From Acidimicrobiales bacterium (lineage in GTDB: Bacteria; Actinomycetota; Acidimicrobiia; Acidimicrobiales; SZUA-35), in contig JANQPB010000001.1 of NCBI GenBank assembly GCA_028285495.1, positions 1 to 64,000 on the forward strand: a stretch of DNA of 64,000 nt, written 5' to 3'. How positions within the stretch are numbered: the stretch's first letter is position 1; each line of letters opens with the position of its first letter. Both the position numbers and the translations under genes were made by a program. Of this stretch, positions 42,857-51,459 are shown one piece after another. The notes below the pieces were generated by a model. The model did no database searches. It was not told the origin of the DNA and worked only from the letters and a program-made list of their open reading frames with translations.

Positions 42857-42886
42857 TTGAAGTCAACATACGGCCGATGACTTCAA
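42857..42886. promoter_or_regulatory. MarR operator: 9-bp inverted repeat
   Basis: TTGAAGTCA (42857-42865) and TGACTTCAA (42878-42886) form a perfect inverted repeat with 12 bases between. It overlaps the -10 and spacer of the minus-strand promoter. Confidence 0.7.
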
Positions 42887-42893
42887 GATGCAA
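42865..42893 (-). promoter_or_regulatory. Promoter of the LigB-type gene
   Basis: Minus-strand TTGCAT (42893-42888), a 17-base spacer and TATGTT (42870-42865). The MarR inverted repeat covers most of it, so binding would repress. Confidence 0.65.
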
Positions 42894-42913
42894 CTGAAGA
42901 TCGACGACAGCCC

Positions 42914-42919
42914 TAGGCT
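42914..42919 (+). promoter_or_regulatory. Likely -10 hexamer, leaderless start
   Basis: TAGGCT ends six bases before the GTG at 42926 of the MarR gene. Confidence 0.55.
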
Positions 42920-42925
42920 GCAACG

Positions 42926-43438
42926 GTGACCGACGACGACCCGACCCGCTGGCTCGAGCCGGACGAGCGCCAGGCGTGGCTGGCCCTCGCCGCCCTCGTG
43001 ATCCGTCTGCCCCAGGCCCTCGATCGCCAGCTGCGACGGGACGCCGGCATCTCCCACTTCGACTACACGGTGCTGGTCGTGCTGTCCGAGACCCCGGACC
43101 GGACGCAGCGGATGAGCACGCTGGCCGCCGTCAGCGGTGGCTCGCTCCCCCGCCTGTCCCAGGTGATCCGGCGCTTCGAGGACCAGGGCTGGGTCCGGCG
43201 ACACCCCGACCCGGAGGACGGTCGCTACACGCTGGCCACGCTGACCGACGAGGGGTTCGACGCGATCGCCGACGCCGCACCGGGCCACGTCGAGACCGTT
43301 CGCCGGCTGGTCTTCGACGCCATCGGTCCGGATCGCGTCGACGGGCTGCGGGACATCGCCGCATCCATCCTGACGGTGATCGATCCCGAGGCCCCCCTCC
43401 CCGGGTCGGCCGACGCCGGGTGGGGTCGCCAGGCCTGA
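42926..43438 (+). CDS. MarR-family regulator
   Basis: A 170-residue winged-helix regulator. [18 protein letters not shown] precedes the DNA-binding helices [28 protein letters not shown], with the wing [19 protein letters not shown]. The layout is standard MarR. GTG 42926 directly follows a TAGGCT -10-like element. It is divergent from the LigB-type dioxygenase and an inverted repeat lies between them, so it likely represses that gene in response to a phenolic ligand. Confidence 0.9.
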   Translation: MTDDDPTRWLEPDERQAWLALAALVIRLPQALDRQLRRDAGISHFDYTVLVVLSETPDRTQRMSTLAAVSGGSLPRLSQVIRRFEDQGWVRRHPDPEDGRYTLATLTDEGFDAIADAAPGHVETVRRLVFDAIGPDRVDGLRDIAASILTVIDPEAPLPGSADAGWGRQA

Positions 43439-43465
43439 GCGGACCAGCAGGGCCCAACCGGCCTC

Positions 43466-43471
43466 TACGCT
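43466..43471 (+). promoter_or_regulatory. Likely -10 hexamer for aroC
   Basis: TACGCT lies five bases before GTG 43477 and eight before GTG 43480. Either could be a leaderless start of chorismate synthase. Confidence 0.45.
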
Positions 43472-43479
43472 GGTCGGTG

Positions 43480-44562
43480 GTGTCCAGTTCCTTCGGCCAG
43501 CTCTTCCGCCTGTCGACGTTCGGCGAGTCCCACGGCCGGGCCGTCGGCGTGGTGCTCGACGGCTGCCCGCCCCGGCTCCCGATCGACGTCGACGCCATCC
43601 AGCACGACCTGGACCGGCGACGGCCCGGCCAGAGCCGCCTGGTCACCCAGCGGGACGAGGCCGATCGGGTCGAGATCCTGTCCGGCGTGTACGACGGGGT
43701 CACCACCGGCACACCGATCGCCATGGTCGTCACCAACCGAGACCAGAAGCCGGGCGCCTACGACCACCTGCGAGACGTCTACCGGCCGAGCCACGCCGAC
43801 TTCACCTACCGAGCCAAGTACGGCGTCCGCGACCACCGGGGCGGCGGCCGGGCATCAGCCCGCGAGACGATCGGCCGGGTGGCCGCCGGAGCCGTGGCCA
43901 GACGACTGCTGCGGGAGGCCGCCGGCATCGAGGTGCTCGGTTGGGTCAGCTCGGTTGCCGACATCGACGCCGACCTCGACCCGGCAACCGTGGCGCTCGC
44001 CGACGTCGAGGGCGACCCGACCCGCTGCCCCGACCCCGAGGCCGCCGCAGCCATGACCACCGCCATCGAGCAGGCCAGACGAGACGGCGACTCGCTCGGG
44101 GGGGTCGTGACCGTCGTTGCCCGCAGCCTGCCGGCCGGGCTCGGCGAGCCGGTGTTCGACAAGCTCGACGCCGACCTGGCCAAGGGGATGCTGTCGCTCC
44201 CGGCGGCCAAGGGGTTCGAGGTCGGCAGCGGTTTCGCCGGCACCCGGATGACCGGCCTGACCCACAACGACCCCTTCGAGCCCGGTCCGGACGGGCCCCG
44301 CACCGTCACCAACCACTCGGGCGGCGTGCAGGGCGGGATCTCCAACGGCGCCGACCTGGTGTGCCGGGTCGCGTTCAAGCCGACGGCAACGATCGCCTCG
44401 GCCCAGAAGACCGTCGACGTCGACGGCAACGCGGTCGAGCTGGCGGCCCGCGGTCGCCACGACCCGTGTGTGCTGCCCCGGGCGGTCCCGCTGGTCGAGG
44501 CCATGACCCTGCTGGTGCTGGCCGACCACTGGCTGCGCCAGCGGGCGATCGACGTGCTCTAG
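43480..44562 (+). CDS. aroC: Chorismate synthase
   Basis: A 360-residue FMN-dependent enzyme converting 5-enolpyruvylshikimate-3-phosphate to chorismate. [33 protein letters not shown] and [21 protein letters not shown] are the classic AroC signatures; the C-terminal [17 protein letters not shown] is also conserved. The rest of the shikimate operon is not here, so aroC is isolated. GTG 43477 would add one residue and is equally plausible. Confidence 0.97.
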   Translation: MSSSFGQLFRLSTFGESHGRAVGVVLDGCPPRLPIDVDAIQHDLDRRRPGQSRLVTQRDEADRVEILSGVYDGVTTGTPIAMVVTNRDQKPGAYDHLRDVYRPSHADFTYRAKYGVRDHRGGGRASARETIGRVAAGAVARRLLREAAGIEVLGWVSSVADIDADLDPATVALADVEGDPTRCPDPEAAAAMTTAIEQARRDGDSLGGVVTVVARSLPAGLGEPVFDKLDADLAKGMLSLPAAKGFEVGSGFAGTRMTGLTHNDPFEPGPDGPRTVTNHSGGVQGGISNGADLVCRVAFKPTATIASAQKTVDVDGNAVELAARGRHDPCVLPRAVPLVEAMTLLVLADHWLRQRAIDVL

Positions 44563-44587
44563 CGGCCTGCGACCGGGACCGTCACCG

Positions 44588-45496
44588 TCACCCGTCCGGC
44601 AAGCGGAGGTGGTCGAGCAGGGCGACGGCCAGCGGGGCCGGCTCGACGTCCGCCGGCCAGACCGCCCGCAGCCGCCGCTCGATCCGCAGGTCGGTGACGT
44701 CGACCCGGAACAGGCTGCCGGCGTCGAGGTCGGCGGCCAGGGCCAGGCTGCTCAGCACGGCCGGCGCACCACCGCCGATCACTGCGGCCCGGATCGCGGC
44801 CGTCGAGCCGAGCTCGAGCGCGGACGGCGGCGGCCCGAGGCCCCGCTCGGCCAGCGCAGCCTCGAGCGACTCCCGGGTTCCCGAACCTGGCTCCCGCATC
44901 GTCAGCGGCGTCGCCGCGAACTCCTCGATCGGTACCGCACCGGACCCGGCCAACGGATGGCCGAGTCCGACGACGGGGATCAGCTCGTCGACCGCCAGCA
45001 CCTGCTCGTGCATCGACGGCGTCGGCGCGGGCGACTCGATGAAGCCGAGATCGGCCCGTCCCCGCTCCAGGGCGGCGAGCACAGCCGAGCTGTTGGCCAC
45101 GTCGAGGCGGATCGTGGCCGCCGGACGATGACGCAGGAACTGCTCGAGCAGCCGGGGCAACAGGTACTCGGCGATCGTGTAGCTGGCCACGACCCGCAGG
45201 GGAGTGGATCGGCCCGCCTTCAGGGCGGCAACGCCGGCGTTGAGCTCGCTGGCCGCCCGCAGCACGTTCTCGGCCCAACCGGCGACCAGGGCCCCGGTCT
45301 CGGTCGGGACCGAGCCGGTCGGCGTTCGCTCGAGGAGGTCGACCCCCAGCTGCTGCTCGAGCGCCCGGATGCGGGCGCTGACGCTCGGCTGGGCCAGCCG
45401 GTGGGCGGTGGCGGCCTTGGACAGGCTGCCGAGCTCGACCACCGACACGAACAGGTCGAGTGACACCAGCTCGGGCGTCGTCGGGGGGAGGGCCAT
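44588..45496 (-). CDS. LysR-family regulator
   Basis: A 302-residue regulator. The helix-turn-helix at residues 10-60 (LDLFVSVVELGSLSKAATAH, QPSVSARIRALEQQLG) is typical, and the substrate domain follows from about residue 95. It is divergent from a YeiH-type transporter gene, 26 bases away, an arrangement seen for CbbR/CysB-like regulators with YeiH. A minus-strand TAGAGT ends eight bases before the ATG. Confidence 0.92.
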   Translation of the reverse strand: MALPPTTPELVSLDLFVSVVELGSLSKAATAHRLAQPSVSARIRALEQQLGVDLLERTPTGSVPTETGALVAGWAENVLRAASELNAGVAALKAGRSTPLRVVASYTIAEYLLPRLLEQFLRHRPAATIRLDVANSSAVLAALERGRADLGFIESPAPTPSMHEQVLAVDELIPVVGLGHPLAGSGAVPIEEFAATPLTMREPGSGTRESLEAALAERGLGPPPSALELGSTAAIRAAVIGGGAPAVLSSLALAADLDAGSLFRVDVTDLRIERRLRAVWPADVEPAPLAVALLDHLRLPDG

Positions 45497-45504
45497 AGGC
45501 AGGG

Positions 45505-45510
45505 ACTCTA
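45505..45510 (-). promoter_or_regulatory. Likely -10 hexamer for the LysR gene
   Basis: Minus-strand TAGAGT, eight bases before ATG 45496. The 26-base divergent gap leaves no room for a normal leader. Confidence 0.45.
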
Positions 45511-45522
45511 GGGGTCGCGGGG

Positions 45523-46662
45523 ATGGCCACCTACCGGGAGCACCGGGCTTGGCTCATCCTGACGATGATGACGGCCACCCGCCCCGGTCCCCTCGCCCCG
45601 CTCCCCCCGTCTGGCCCCGGCGGGCCACCCCGCCCGTTCGGGGCCGGCCCGGTCGGCGGCCTGGTCCCCGGGGTGGCCCTGGCCGCGGTCGGGGCCGCCG
45701 CCGCCGTGGTGGCCGGCGGCCTGCTCCCCGTGGTCTCCGCCCCGATCCTGGCGGTTGCCATCGGGCTCGTCATCGGCCGGTTCGGGCCGGTCGACGACCT
45801 CACCAACCCCGGTCTGGCGTTCTCGGCCAAGCGGCTGCTGCGGGTCGGCGTCGTCCTCCTCGGTCTCCGCCTGTCGTTCGCCGACCTCGGCATGATCGGC
45901 ATCGACGGACTCCTGGTGGTGGTGGCGACGGTCGCCGCCACCCTCGCCGGTGTCCAGCTGATCGGCCGCCGGCTCGGCCTGTCGTCGGAGCTGAGCCTGC
46001 TGGTGGCCACCGGCTACGCCATCTGCGGCGTTTCGGCCATCGCCGCGGTCCGCGACGGCACCGACGCCGACGACGAGGAGGTGGCAGCAGCGATGGGCCT
46101 CGTCACCCTCTACGGCAGCGCGGCGATGCTGACCCTGCCGGTCCTGGCCGCCGTCGTCGGGCTCGACGACAACCAGTTCGGGCTGTGGGCCGGGGCCAGC
46201 GTGCACGACGTGGCCCAGGTGGTGGCCACGTCGGCCGCGGTCGGGCCTGCGGTCGTCACGGTGGCGGTGGCGGTCAAGCTGTCCCGGGTCGCGCTGCTGG
46301 TGCCGGTCGTGATCGGCGTCAACGTCCGCACGGCCAGGCGGGCCAGACGAAGCGCCGCGATCGGCGACGACCGGGCCGGCGACGGCGGGATGTGGACGGC
46401 GGCCCGGAGCGCCATGCCGGTGTTCGTTGCCGGCTTCCTGGCCATGGTCGTCGTGCGGTCGACCGGGCTGGTGCCCGGTGAGGTCCTCGACGTCACCCGG
46501 GAGATCGAGCGCTGGCTGCTGACCGCCGCCCTCGTCGGTCTCGGGGCCGGCATCGACCTCGGCCGGCTCCGTTGCCTCGGCCTCCGACCGGTCGGTTTCG
46601 GCCTGCTGGCCTGGGTCGTGGTGGCCGGCGTCGCCCTCGTCGGCGTCGGCCTGACGACCTGA
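45523..46662 (+). CDS. YeiH-family (UPF0324) putative sulfate exporter
   Basis: A 379-residue membrane protein with about ten helices. LAFSAKRLLRVGVVLLGLRLSF, ATGYAICGVSAIAAV and WAGASVHDVAQVVA are the conserved YeiH motifs. Homologues are proposed to export sulfate or sulfite, but transport has rarely been shown. The first 30 residues (LAPLPPSGPGGPPRPFG) are not part of the family, and the true start may be the ATG at 45568 or 45571. It is divergently paired with a LysR regulator. Confidence 0.88.
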   Translation: MATYREHRAWLILTMMTATRPGPLAPLPPSGPGGPPRPFGAGPVGGLVPGVALAAVGAAAAVVAGGLLPVVSAPILAVAIGLVIGRFGPVDDLTNPGLAFSAKRLLRVGVVLLGLRLSFADLGMIGIDGLLVVVATVAATLAGVQLIGRRLGLSSELSLLVATGYAICGVSAIAAVRDGTDADDEEVAAAMGLVTLYGSAAMLTLPVLAAVVGLDDNQFGLWAGASVHDVAQVVATSAAVGPAVVTVAVAVKLSRVALLVPVVIGVNVRTARRARRSAAIGDDRAGDGGMWTAARSAMPVFVAGFLAMVVVRSTGLVPGEVLDVTREIERWLLTAALVGLGAGIDLGRLRCLGLRPVGFGLLAWVVVAGVALVGVGLTT

Positions 46663-46702
46663 GGTCCTTCAGCCGAACCGACGCAAGCCGGCGAGGGACC
46701 GA

Positions 46703-47683
46703 TCAGCTCCCGTCATCCGGTTCGGCGTCGACCTCGCCCCGATCGCCGTCCTCGTCACCCTCGTCGTCGACGACGTCGGTGGCCGCCGCCTCGGCCGACC
46801 CGGCATCGGCCTCGACCTCGTCCCGGATCGACTGCTGGTCCCGGAGGAAGGCCTCCAGCTCGGCCGCCAGGTCGTCGCCGGTCGGCAACAGCTCTTCGTT
46901 CGAGTCGACCTGACGCTCCAGCCGGCTCACGTAGTCGCGGCTCTCGTCGTCGGCCGCCACCGCCCGGTCGACCCGGTCGACCCAGTCGCTGACCTCGGCG
47001 TCGAGCTCCTCGTACCCGGTCTGGACGCCGGTGGTCTGCTCGAGCCGACGCAGCAGGGCCTGGGTGGCCTTGGGATTCGGGGGCCCCGGGACGTAGTGGG
47101 GCACCTCGACCCGGAGCGAGATGACCGGGAAGTCGGTCTGCTCCAGTCTGGCGTTGATCACCCCGACCACCCCGGTCGGGCCCTGGTAGGTGGGGCGAGA
47201 CAGGTTGAGCCGCCTGGCCAGATCGGGGTGGACCGCGCTGCCGGTGACGCTGAACGGCCGGGTGTGGGGCACCATGCCGATGAACGCCCCGACGGTGACC
47301 ACCATCTCGCAGCCGGCCCTGCGGGCCACCTCGAGCACGTGGTCGGCGAACGACGGCCAGCGCAGGTGGGGCTCGGTGCCGGTCATCACCACCAGGTCCC
47401 TGGCCGACTCGGTCGGCACCGACCAGATCTCCGGCGACGGCCAGTCGATCACCCGGGAGCCGTCACCGTCGATGCGGACCGTCGGGCGGGCCTCCTGGAA
47501 GTTGTAGTAGCGCTCGGGATCGATCATGGCCATCGACGAGGCGTCGGCCCGCTCGCGGATCCACTCGAGCGCACCGGTGGCGGCCTCGGCGGCGTCGAAC
47601 ACTCCCTCGAAGGCGACCAGGAGCAGCGGCCGACGAAGGTCGGGCAGGTCGTACCAGGTCAACTCGTTGACGGGATCGGCCAT
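46703..47683 (-). CDS. PAC2-family protein
   Basis: A 326-residue protein of the proteasome-assembly-chaperone-2-like family (DUF75), common in actinobacteria. LLLVAFEGVFDAAEAATGALEWI, YNFQEARPTVRIDGDG and VVMTGTEPHLRWPSFADHVLE are family segments. The last 60 residues are acidic (VDDEGDEDGDRGEVDAEPDD) and disordered. The function is unclear; a link to the actinobacterial proteasome is only suggested by homology, and no proteasome genes are here. Confidence 0.88.
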   Translation of the reverse strand: MADPVNELTWYDLPDLRRPLLLVAFEGVFDAAEAATGALEWIRERADASSMAMIDPERYYNFQEARPTVRIDGDGSRVIDWPSPEIWSVPTESARDLVVMTGTEPHLRWPSFADHVLEVARRAGCEMVVTVGAFIGMVPHTRPFSVTGSAVHPDLARRLNLSRPTYQGPTGVVGVINARLEQTDFPVISLRVEVPHYVPGPPNPKATQALLRRLEQTTGVQTGYEELDAEVSDWVDRVDRAVAADDESRDYVSRLERQVDSNEELLPTGDDLAAELEAFLRDQQSIRDEVEADAGSAEAAATDVVDDEGDEDGDRGEVDAEPDDGS

Positions 47684-47835
47684 CGGACCAGTGTCGCACG
47701 TCGGCACGCCAGCGACACCCTGCGGCACCGCTCCGCCGGACACCTCCGTCGTCGACCGAACCGGCGTTCGTCGGCTCGCCCGATCGCAGCGCAGGCGGCT
47801 ACCGTCAGCCCCCGTGATCGATCGATGAGCCAGCG

Positions 47836-48795
47836 ATGAACCAGCGGCCGGGGGCAACCGTGGTCGACTGGGGCGAGCAGCAGCTACGGCTCACCGACTC
47901 GGTCAGCGTGCTCGCCGGCGACGACCGTGGCGCCTACCCGTCCGGCAACTCGGTGCTCGTCGAGGGGGCGTCGGAGACGGTCATCATCGACCCGTCGGTC
48001 ACCGTCGTGGCCCGTGGTGGGGCGCCATCCGTCGTCGACGCCGTCATCAACTCACACGGTCACGAGGACCACATGGCCGGCAACGGTCTGTTCGCCCGGG
48101 CCCGGATCCACGCCCACCACGACGACCTGCTCGCCGCCCACGATCTCGATGGCCTGCTGGAGGTCTACGGCTTCGAGGGCGAGCGCCGGATCGAGTTCGG
48201 CCGGCAGGTGCTCGACGAGTTCAACTACCGGGCCAGGCCGGACGCCACCGGTTTCGACGACGGCCACGTGTTCGACCTCGGCGGCGGGGTCATCGTCGAG
48301 GCGCTGCACCTCCCCGGCCACACGAGGGGTCACTGCGGACTGCTGATCGGCGACGTGTTCTTCCTCTCCGACATCGACCTGACCGGCTTCGGACCGTACT
48401 ACGGCGACGCCTGGTCTGACCTCGAGCAGTTCGAGGCCAGCATCGCCAAGGCCCGCGAGGTCGAGGCCCGCTGGTACGTCACGTTCCATCAGAAGGGCAT
48501 CATCGACGGCCGGGAACGATACGTGGAGATGATCGACGGGTTCGGCGCCGTCATCGGTCGGCGCCACGAGCAGATGCTCGACTTCCTCGGCGAGCCAAGG
48601 ACGGTGGCGGAGATGGTCGAGCACCGCTTCGTCTACCGACCACACGTCGAGGCGGTGATGGTCGACGCCGTCGAGGCCAGGACGGCCGAGCTGCACCTGG
48701 CCCGCATGGTGGCCCGGGGCGAGGCGTCCGAGGTCGAGCCGGGTCGCTACCAGCGGACCCGAACCGGCCGGGCGAGCCGCCCGACGCCAACATGA
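47836..48795 (+). CDS. MBL-fold metallohydrolase
   Basis: A 319-residue metallo-beta-lactamase-fold hydrolase. HGHEDH (residues 74-79) is the metal motif, followed by LHLPGHTRGHCGLLIG and FFLSDIDLTGFGPYYG, which supply the remaining ligands. The length and lack of an effector domain fit glyoxalase-II/teichoic-acid-type hydrolases of unknown substrate. The C-terminal 90 residues may be a winged helix (RTVAEMVEHRFVYRPHVEAV). A hairpin with a U-tract follows at 48886-48927. Confidence 0.87.
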   Translation: MNQRPGATVVDWGEQQLRLTDSVSVLAGDDRGAYPSGNSVLVEGASETVIIDPSVTVVARGGAPSVVDAVINSHGHEDHMAGNGLFARARIHAHHDDLLAAHDLDGLLEVYGFEGERRIEFGRQVLDEFNYRARPDATGFDDGHVFDLGGGVIVEALHLPGHTRGHCGLLIGDVFFLSDIDLTGFGPYYGDAWSDLEQFEASIAKAREVEARWYVTFHQKGIIDGRERYVEMIDGFGAVIGRRHEQMLDFLGEPRTVAEMVEHRFVYRPHVEAVMVDAVEARTAELHLARMVARGEASEVEPGRYQRTRTGRASRPTPT

Positions 48796-48821
48796 CGAAA
48801 TCCTGACGCCGAAACAAGGGG

Positions 48822-48850
48822 TTGTGCCGGGGCGCCACGGACCATAAGTT
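48822..48850 (+). promoter_or_regulatory. Candidate promoter of a small RNA
   Basis: TTGTGC (48822-48827), a 17-base spacer and TAAGTT (48845-48850) lie in a comparatively A+T-rich patch between two genes. No coding start follows on this strand. Confidence 0.4.
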
Positions 48851-48856
48851 TTCTTC

Positions 48857-48927
48857 CTGGCGTCGCGCTCTACCTGCGACGCCCTGGAGGGGAGGCTGTT
48901 GAGGGAGGCCTTCCCTCCACCCTTTTT
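48857..48927 (+). ncRNA. Candidate small RNA with two hairpins
   Basis: A predicted transcript of about 70 bases. GGCGTCGC/GCGACGCC (48859-48866/48876-48883) forms a perfect 8-bp stem with a nine-base loop, and the terminator stem plus U-tract follows directly. The strand could instead be the 3' end of the MBL gene's mRNA. No known RNA family is recognised. Confidence 0.4.
48886..48927 (+). terminator. Rho-independent terminator
   Basis: GGAGGGGAGGC (48886-48896) pairs with GCCTTCCCTCC (48908-48918) with one G-U pair, and TTTTT follows at 48923-48927. An alternative shorter stem (GAGGGA/TCCCTC) uses the loop. It is the only hairpin with a real U-tract noticed in the window. Confidence 0.65.
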
Positions 48928-48968
48928 GGGCTCGGGTCGGCTTCGGGCGCCGCACCGGGCCGCCGGCC

Positions 48969-49703
48969 CTACTCGAGGGCGATCCGGATCCGCTTGTTGC
49001 CCTTGCCCTTCGATTCGGTCTTGACCACCGAGAATCGGCCGACCTCGCCGGTCGAGCGCACGTGGGTTCCGCCGTCGGCCTGCCGGTCGAGGCCGACGAT
49101 GTCGACCACCCGGATCTCGGTGACCGACTCGGGGATCAGGTTGACCTTGGTCCGGATCAGGTCGGGGTCGGCCAGCGCCGCCGACCGGTCGAGGAATGAG
49201 ATCTCGATCGGGCGGTCCTCGGCGATCTCGGCGTTGACGAGCTCCTCGACCCGCGGCCCGAAGCCATCGGGGAGCGGATCGAACTCGAAGTCCATCCGAC
49301 CGCCGAGCGGCTCCATGTTGCCGCCGGTCACCGGCGTCTCGTACTCGTTCCAGATCACGCCGCACAGCAGGTGCATCGCGGTGTGGGTCCGCATCAGCTG
49401 GTGGCGGCGAGCCCAGTCGACGACGCCCATCACCTCGCTGCCGACGGTTGGCATGGCGCTGCCGACGGCCAGTTGGTGCCAGACCGTCGGCCCCGTCGAC
49501 CGCACCTCCTCGACGGCGGCCGAGGTGGAGCCCTCGTCCCAGGTCAGGGTGCCGACGTCGTGGGGCTGGCCGCCGCCCGTTGCGTAGAAGGCGGTGCGGT
49601 CGAGCGCCACCCGCCGACCCTCGTCGTCGATCTCGACGACACGGGCGACGAAGTCGGTCAGGTAGGCGTCGTGCAGGTACAGCTTGTCGGTCGCGGTGGT
49701 CAT
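48969..49703 (-). CDS. AlaX-type alanyl-tRNA editing protein
   Basis: A 244-residue trans-editing protein that hydrolyses Ser- or Gly-tRNA(Ala). ATGGGQPHDVG (41-51) and HTAMH (107-111) match the AlaX editing site, and GGTHVRSTGEVG the distal metal-binding motif. In that motif the usual Cys before GGTH is replaced by Ala-Asp, so the zinc site may differ. A TAGATT hexamer ends seven bases before the ATG. Confidence 0.9.
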   Translation of the reverse strand: MTTATDKLYLHDAYLTDFVARVVEIDDEGRRVALDRTAFYATGGGQPHDVGTLTWDEGSTSAAVEEVRSTGPTVWHQLAVGSAMPTVGSEVMGVVDWARRHQLMRTHTAMHLLCGVIWNEYETPVTGGNMEPLGGRMDFEFDPLPDGFGPRVEELVNAEIAEDRPIEISFLDRSAALADPDLIRTKVNLIPESVTEIRVVDIVGLDRQADGGTHVRSTGEVGRFSVVKTESKGKGNKRIRIALE

Positions 49704-49710
49704 CGACCGC

Positions 49711-49716
49711 AATCTA
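49711..49716 (-). promoter_or_regulatory. Likely -10 hexamer, leaderless start
   Basis: Minus-strand TAGATT, seven bases before ATG 49703 of the AlaX gene. Confidence 0.55.
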
Positions 49717-49754
49717 GCCCGGGGCCGAGGCGACACTTCGCCTCGGTGGCCCCG

Positions 49755-51392
49755 TCACACGTAGGTCGAGCCCTTCATCCCGTCGATGTCCTGGCGCATC
49801 TCGACGTTGATGAGCGCCGGCTTGCCCGAGGCGTAGGCCCGCTCGAGGGCGGGGCCGATCTCATCCGGCTTGGTGACGTGCTCGCCGTGGCCGCCGAGGG
49901 CCTCCACCACCTGGTCGTAGCGGGTGTAGGCCAGCTCGGTGGCGACCAGCCGGTCGGACCCGTAGAGCCCGGCCTGCGGCCGCATCATCTGCCCCCAGGC
50001 GGCGTCGTTGCCGACGATCCCGACGATCGGCAGCCCGAAGCGCACCGCGGTGTCGAACTCCATCCCGTTGAGCCCGAACGAGCCGTCGCCGTAGATGATC
50101 ATGACCTTGCGGTCGGGGTTGGCCAGCTGGGCGGCCAGGGCGAAGGGCATGCCGACCCCGAGGGTGCCGAGCGGGCCGGGGTCCATCCACGTGCCCCGTG
50201 GTGGGACCCGGAGGACCTTCGATGCCTGGGCCACGATGTCGCCGCCGTCGCCGATCACGATCATCCGGGGATCGGTGTCGACGAAGTCGGCGATCTCCTT
50301 GCAGAGCCGGAGCGGGTCGATCGGGACCTCGTCCGAGGTCAGCTGCGGGGCCAGGGCATCGGCCGCCGCCGCCTCGATGCCCCGGAGCTCGTCCGACCAG
50401 GCCGAGAAGTCGAGCACGGCGCCGCCGGCCTTGTTGAGGGCGTCGAGGTTGAGGCCGACGTTGCCGACCAGGCCGACGTCGGCCGCCCGGTTCTGGCCGA
50501 TCAGGGTCTCGTCGAGATCGAGCTGGATGATCTTGGCGTCGGCCGGGATCGAGCGGCCGAACTTCATCCGGAAGTCGAGCGGGGTGCCGGCGAGCATGAC
50601 CACGTCGGCCCTGGCCAATGCGTCGCGCCGGCTGCGGTTGAAGAACTGCGGGTGGTTCATCGGGAGCTGCCCCCGACCCATCCCGTTGGTGAAGACCGGG
50701 ATCTTCGTGGCCTCGGCGAACTGGCGGAGGGCGAGCGCCCCCTCCGACCACTTGAGGGCGGTGCCGGCCATCAGCATCGGCCGGTCGGCCCGGGACAGGA
50801 CCTGGATGGCCCGGGTGAGGTGGCCAGACGGGGCGGCCGACATGACCCGGTAGTCGCGGAACGCCGGCAGGTCGACGGCGCCGAGGTCGACCGGGGCGTG
50901 CAGCACGTCCATCGGGATCTCGAGGAAGGCCGGGCCGGGCACACCGCTGAGGGCGGTGCGGATGGCCGACTCGATGTACTCGCCGATGCGCTCGGTCTGG
51001 TAGCAGGCGTCGGCCCACTTGGTGATCGGCTTCATCACCGCGACGTGGTCCATCTCCTGCAGCGAGCCCCGCCGCAGGTTGTTGAACGGGCCCTGACCAC
51101 CGAAGACGAGGATCGGCGAGTTGGCCCGCCACGCGTTGGCGACCCCGGTGACGCCGTCGGTCACGCCGGGCCCGGCGGTGAGGATGGCGACGCCGACCTT
51201 GCCCGGGTTCAGCCGGGCCCAGGCGTCGGCGGCGTGGACGGCGGCCTGCTCATGGCGGACGTCGACCACCTGGATGCCCTCGTCGAGGCACCCGTCGTAG
51301 ATGCCCATGACGTGACCGCCGGAGAGGGTGAAGACGCACTCCACCCCCGCCGCCTTGAGCACGCGGGCGACCAGCTTTCCACCGTGAGCCAT
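49755..51392 (-). CDS. ThDP-dependent acetolactate-synthase-like enzyme
   Basis: A 545-residue enzyme with the three thiamine-diphosphate domains. VFTLSGGHVMGIYDGCLDEG and VDVRHEQAAVHAADAWARLN carry the catalytic Glu region, and GDGSFGLNGMEFDTAVRFG then VGNDAAWGQ is the Mg/ThDP-binding motif. It lacks an associated small regulatory subunit, so it is more like ILVBL, oxalyl-CoA decarboxylase or 2-hydroxyacyl-CoA lyase than biosynthetic IlvB. With the acyl-CoA synthetase upstream, 2-hydroxyacyl-CoA cleavage is a possibility only. Confidence 0.88.
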   Translation of the reverse strand: MAHGGKLVARVLKAAGVECVFTLSGGHVMGIYDGCLDEGIQVVDVRHEQAAVHAADAWARLNPGKVGVAILTAGPGVTDGVTGVANAWRANSPILVFGGQGPFNNLRRGSLQEMDHVAVMKPITKWADACYQTERIGEYIESAIRTALSGVPGPAFLEIPMDVLHAPVDLGAVDLPAFRDYRVMSAAPSGHLTRAIQVLSRADRPMLMAGTALKWSEGALALRQFAEATKIPVFTNGMGRGQLPMNHPQFFNRSRRDALARADVVMLAGTPLDFRMKFGRSIPADAKIIQLDLDETLIGQNRAADVGLVGNVGLNLDALNKAGGAVLDFSAWSDELRGIEAAAADALAPQLTSDEVPIDPLRLCKEIADFVDTDPRMIVIGDGGDIVAQASKVLRVPPRGTWMDPGPLGTLGVGMPFALAAQLANPDRKVMIIYGDGSFGLNGMEFDTAVRFGLPIVGIVGNDAAWGQMMRPQAGLYGSDRLVATELAYTRYDQVVEALGGHGEHVTKPDEIGPALERAYASGKPALINVEMRQDIDGMKGSTYV

Positions 51393-51459
51393 GGAGCTAG
51401 TGTGGCACGGTCCGACGCCGGGTTCGACCCGCGATCGGGCCGGACCCGGCGTGACCGGG

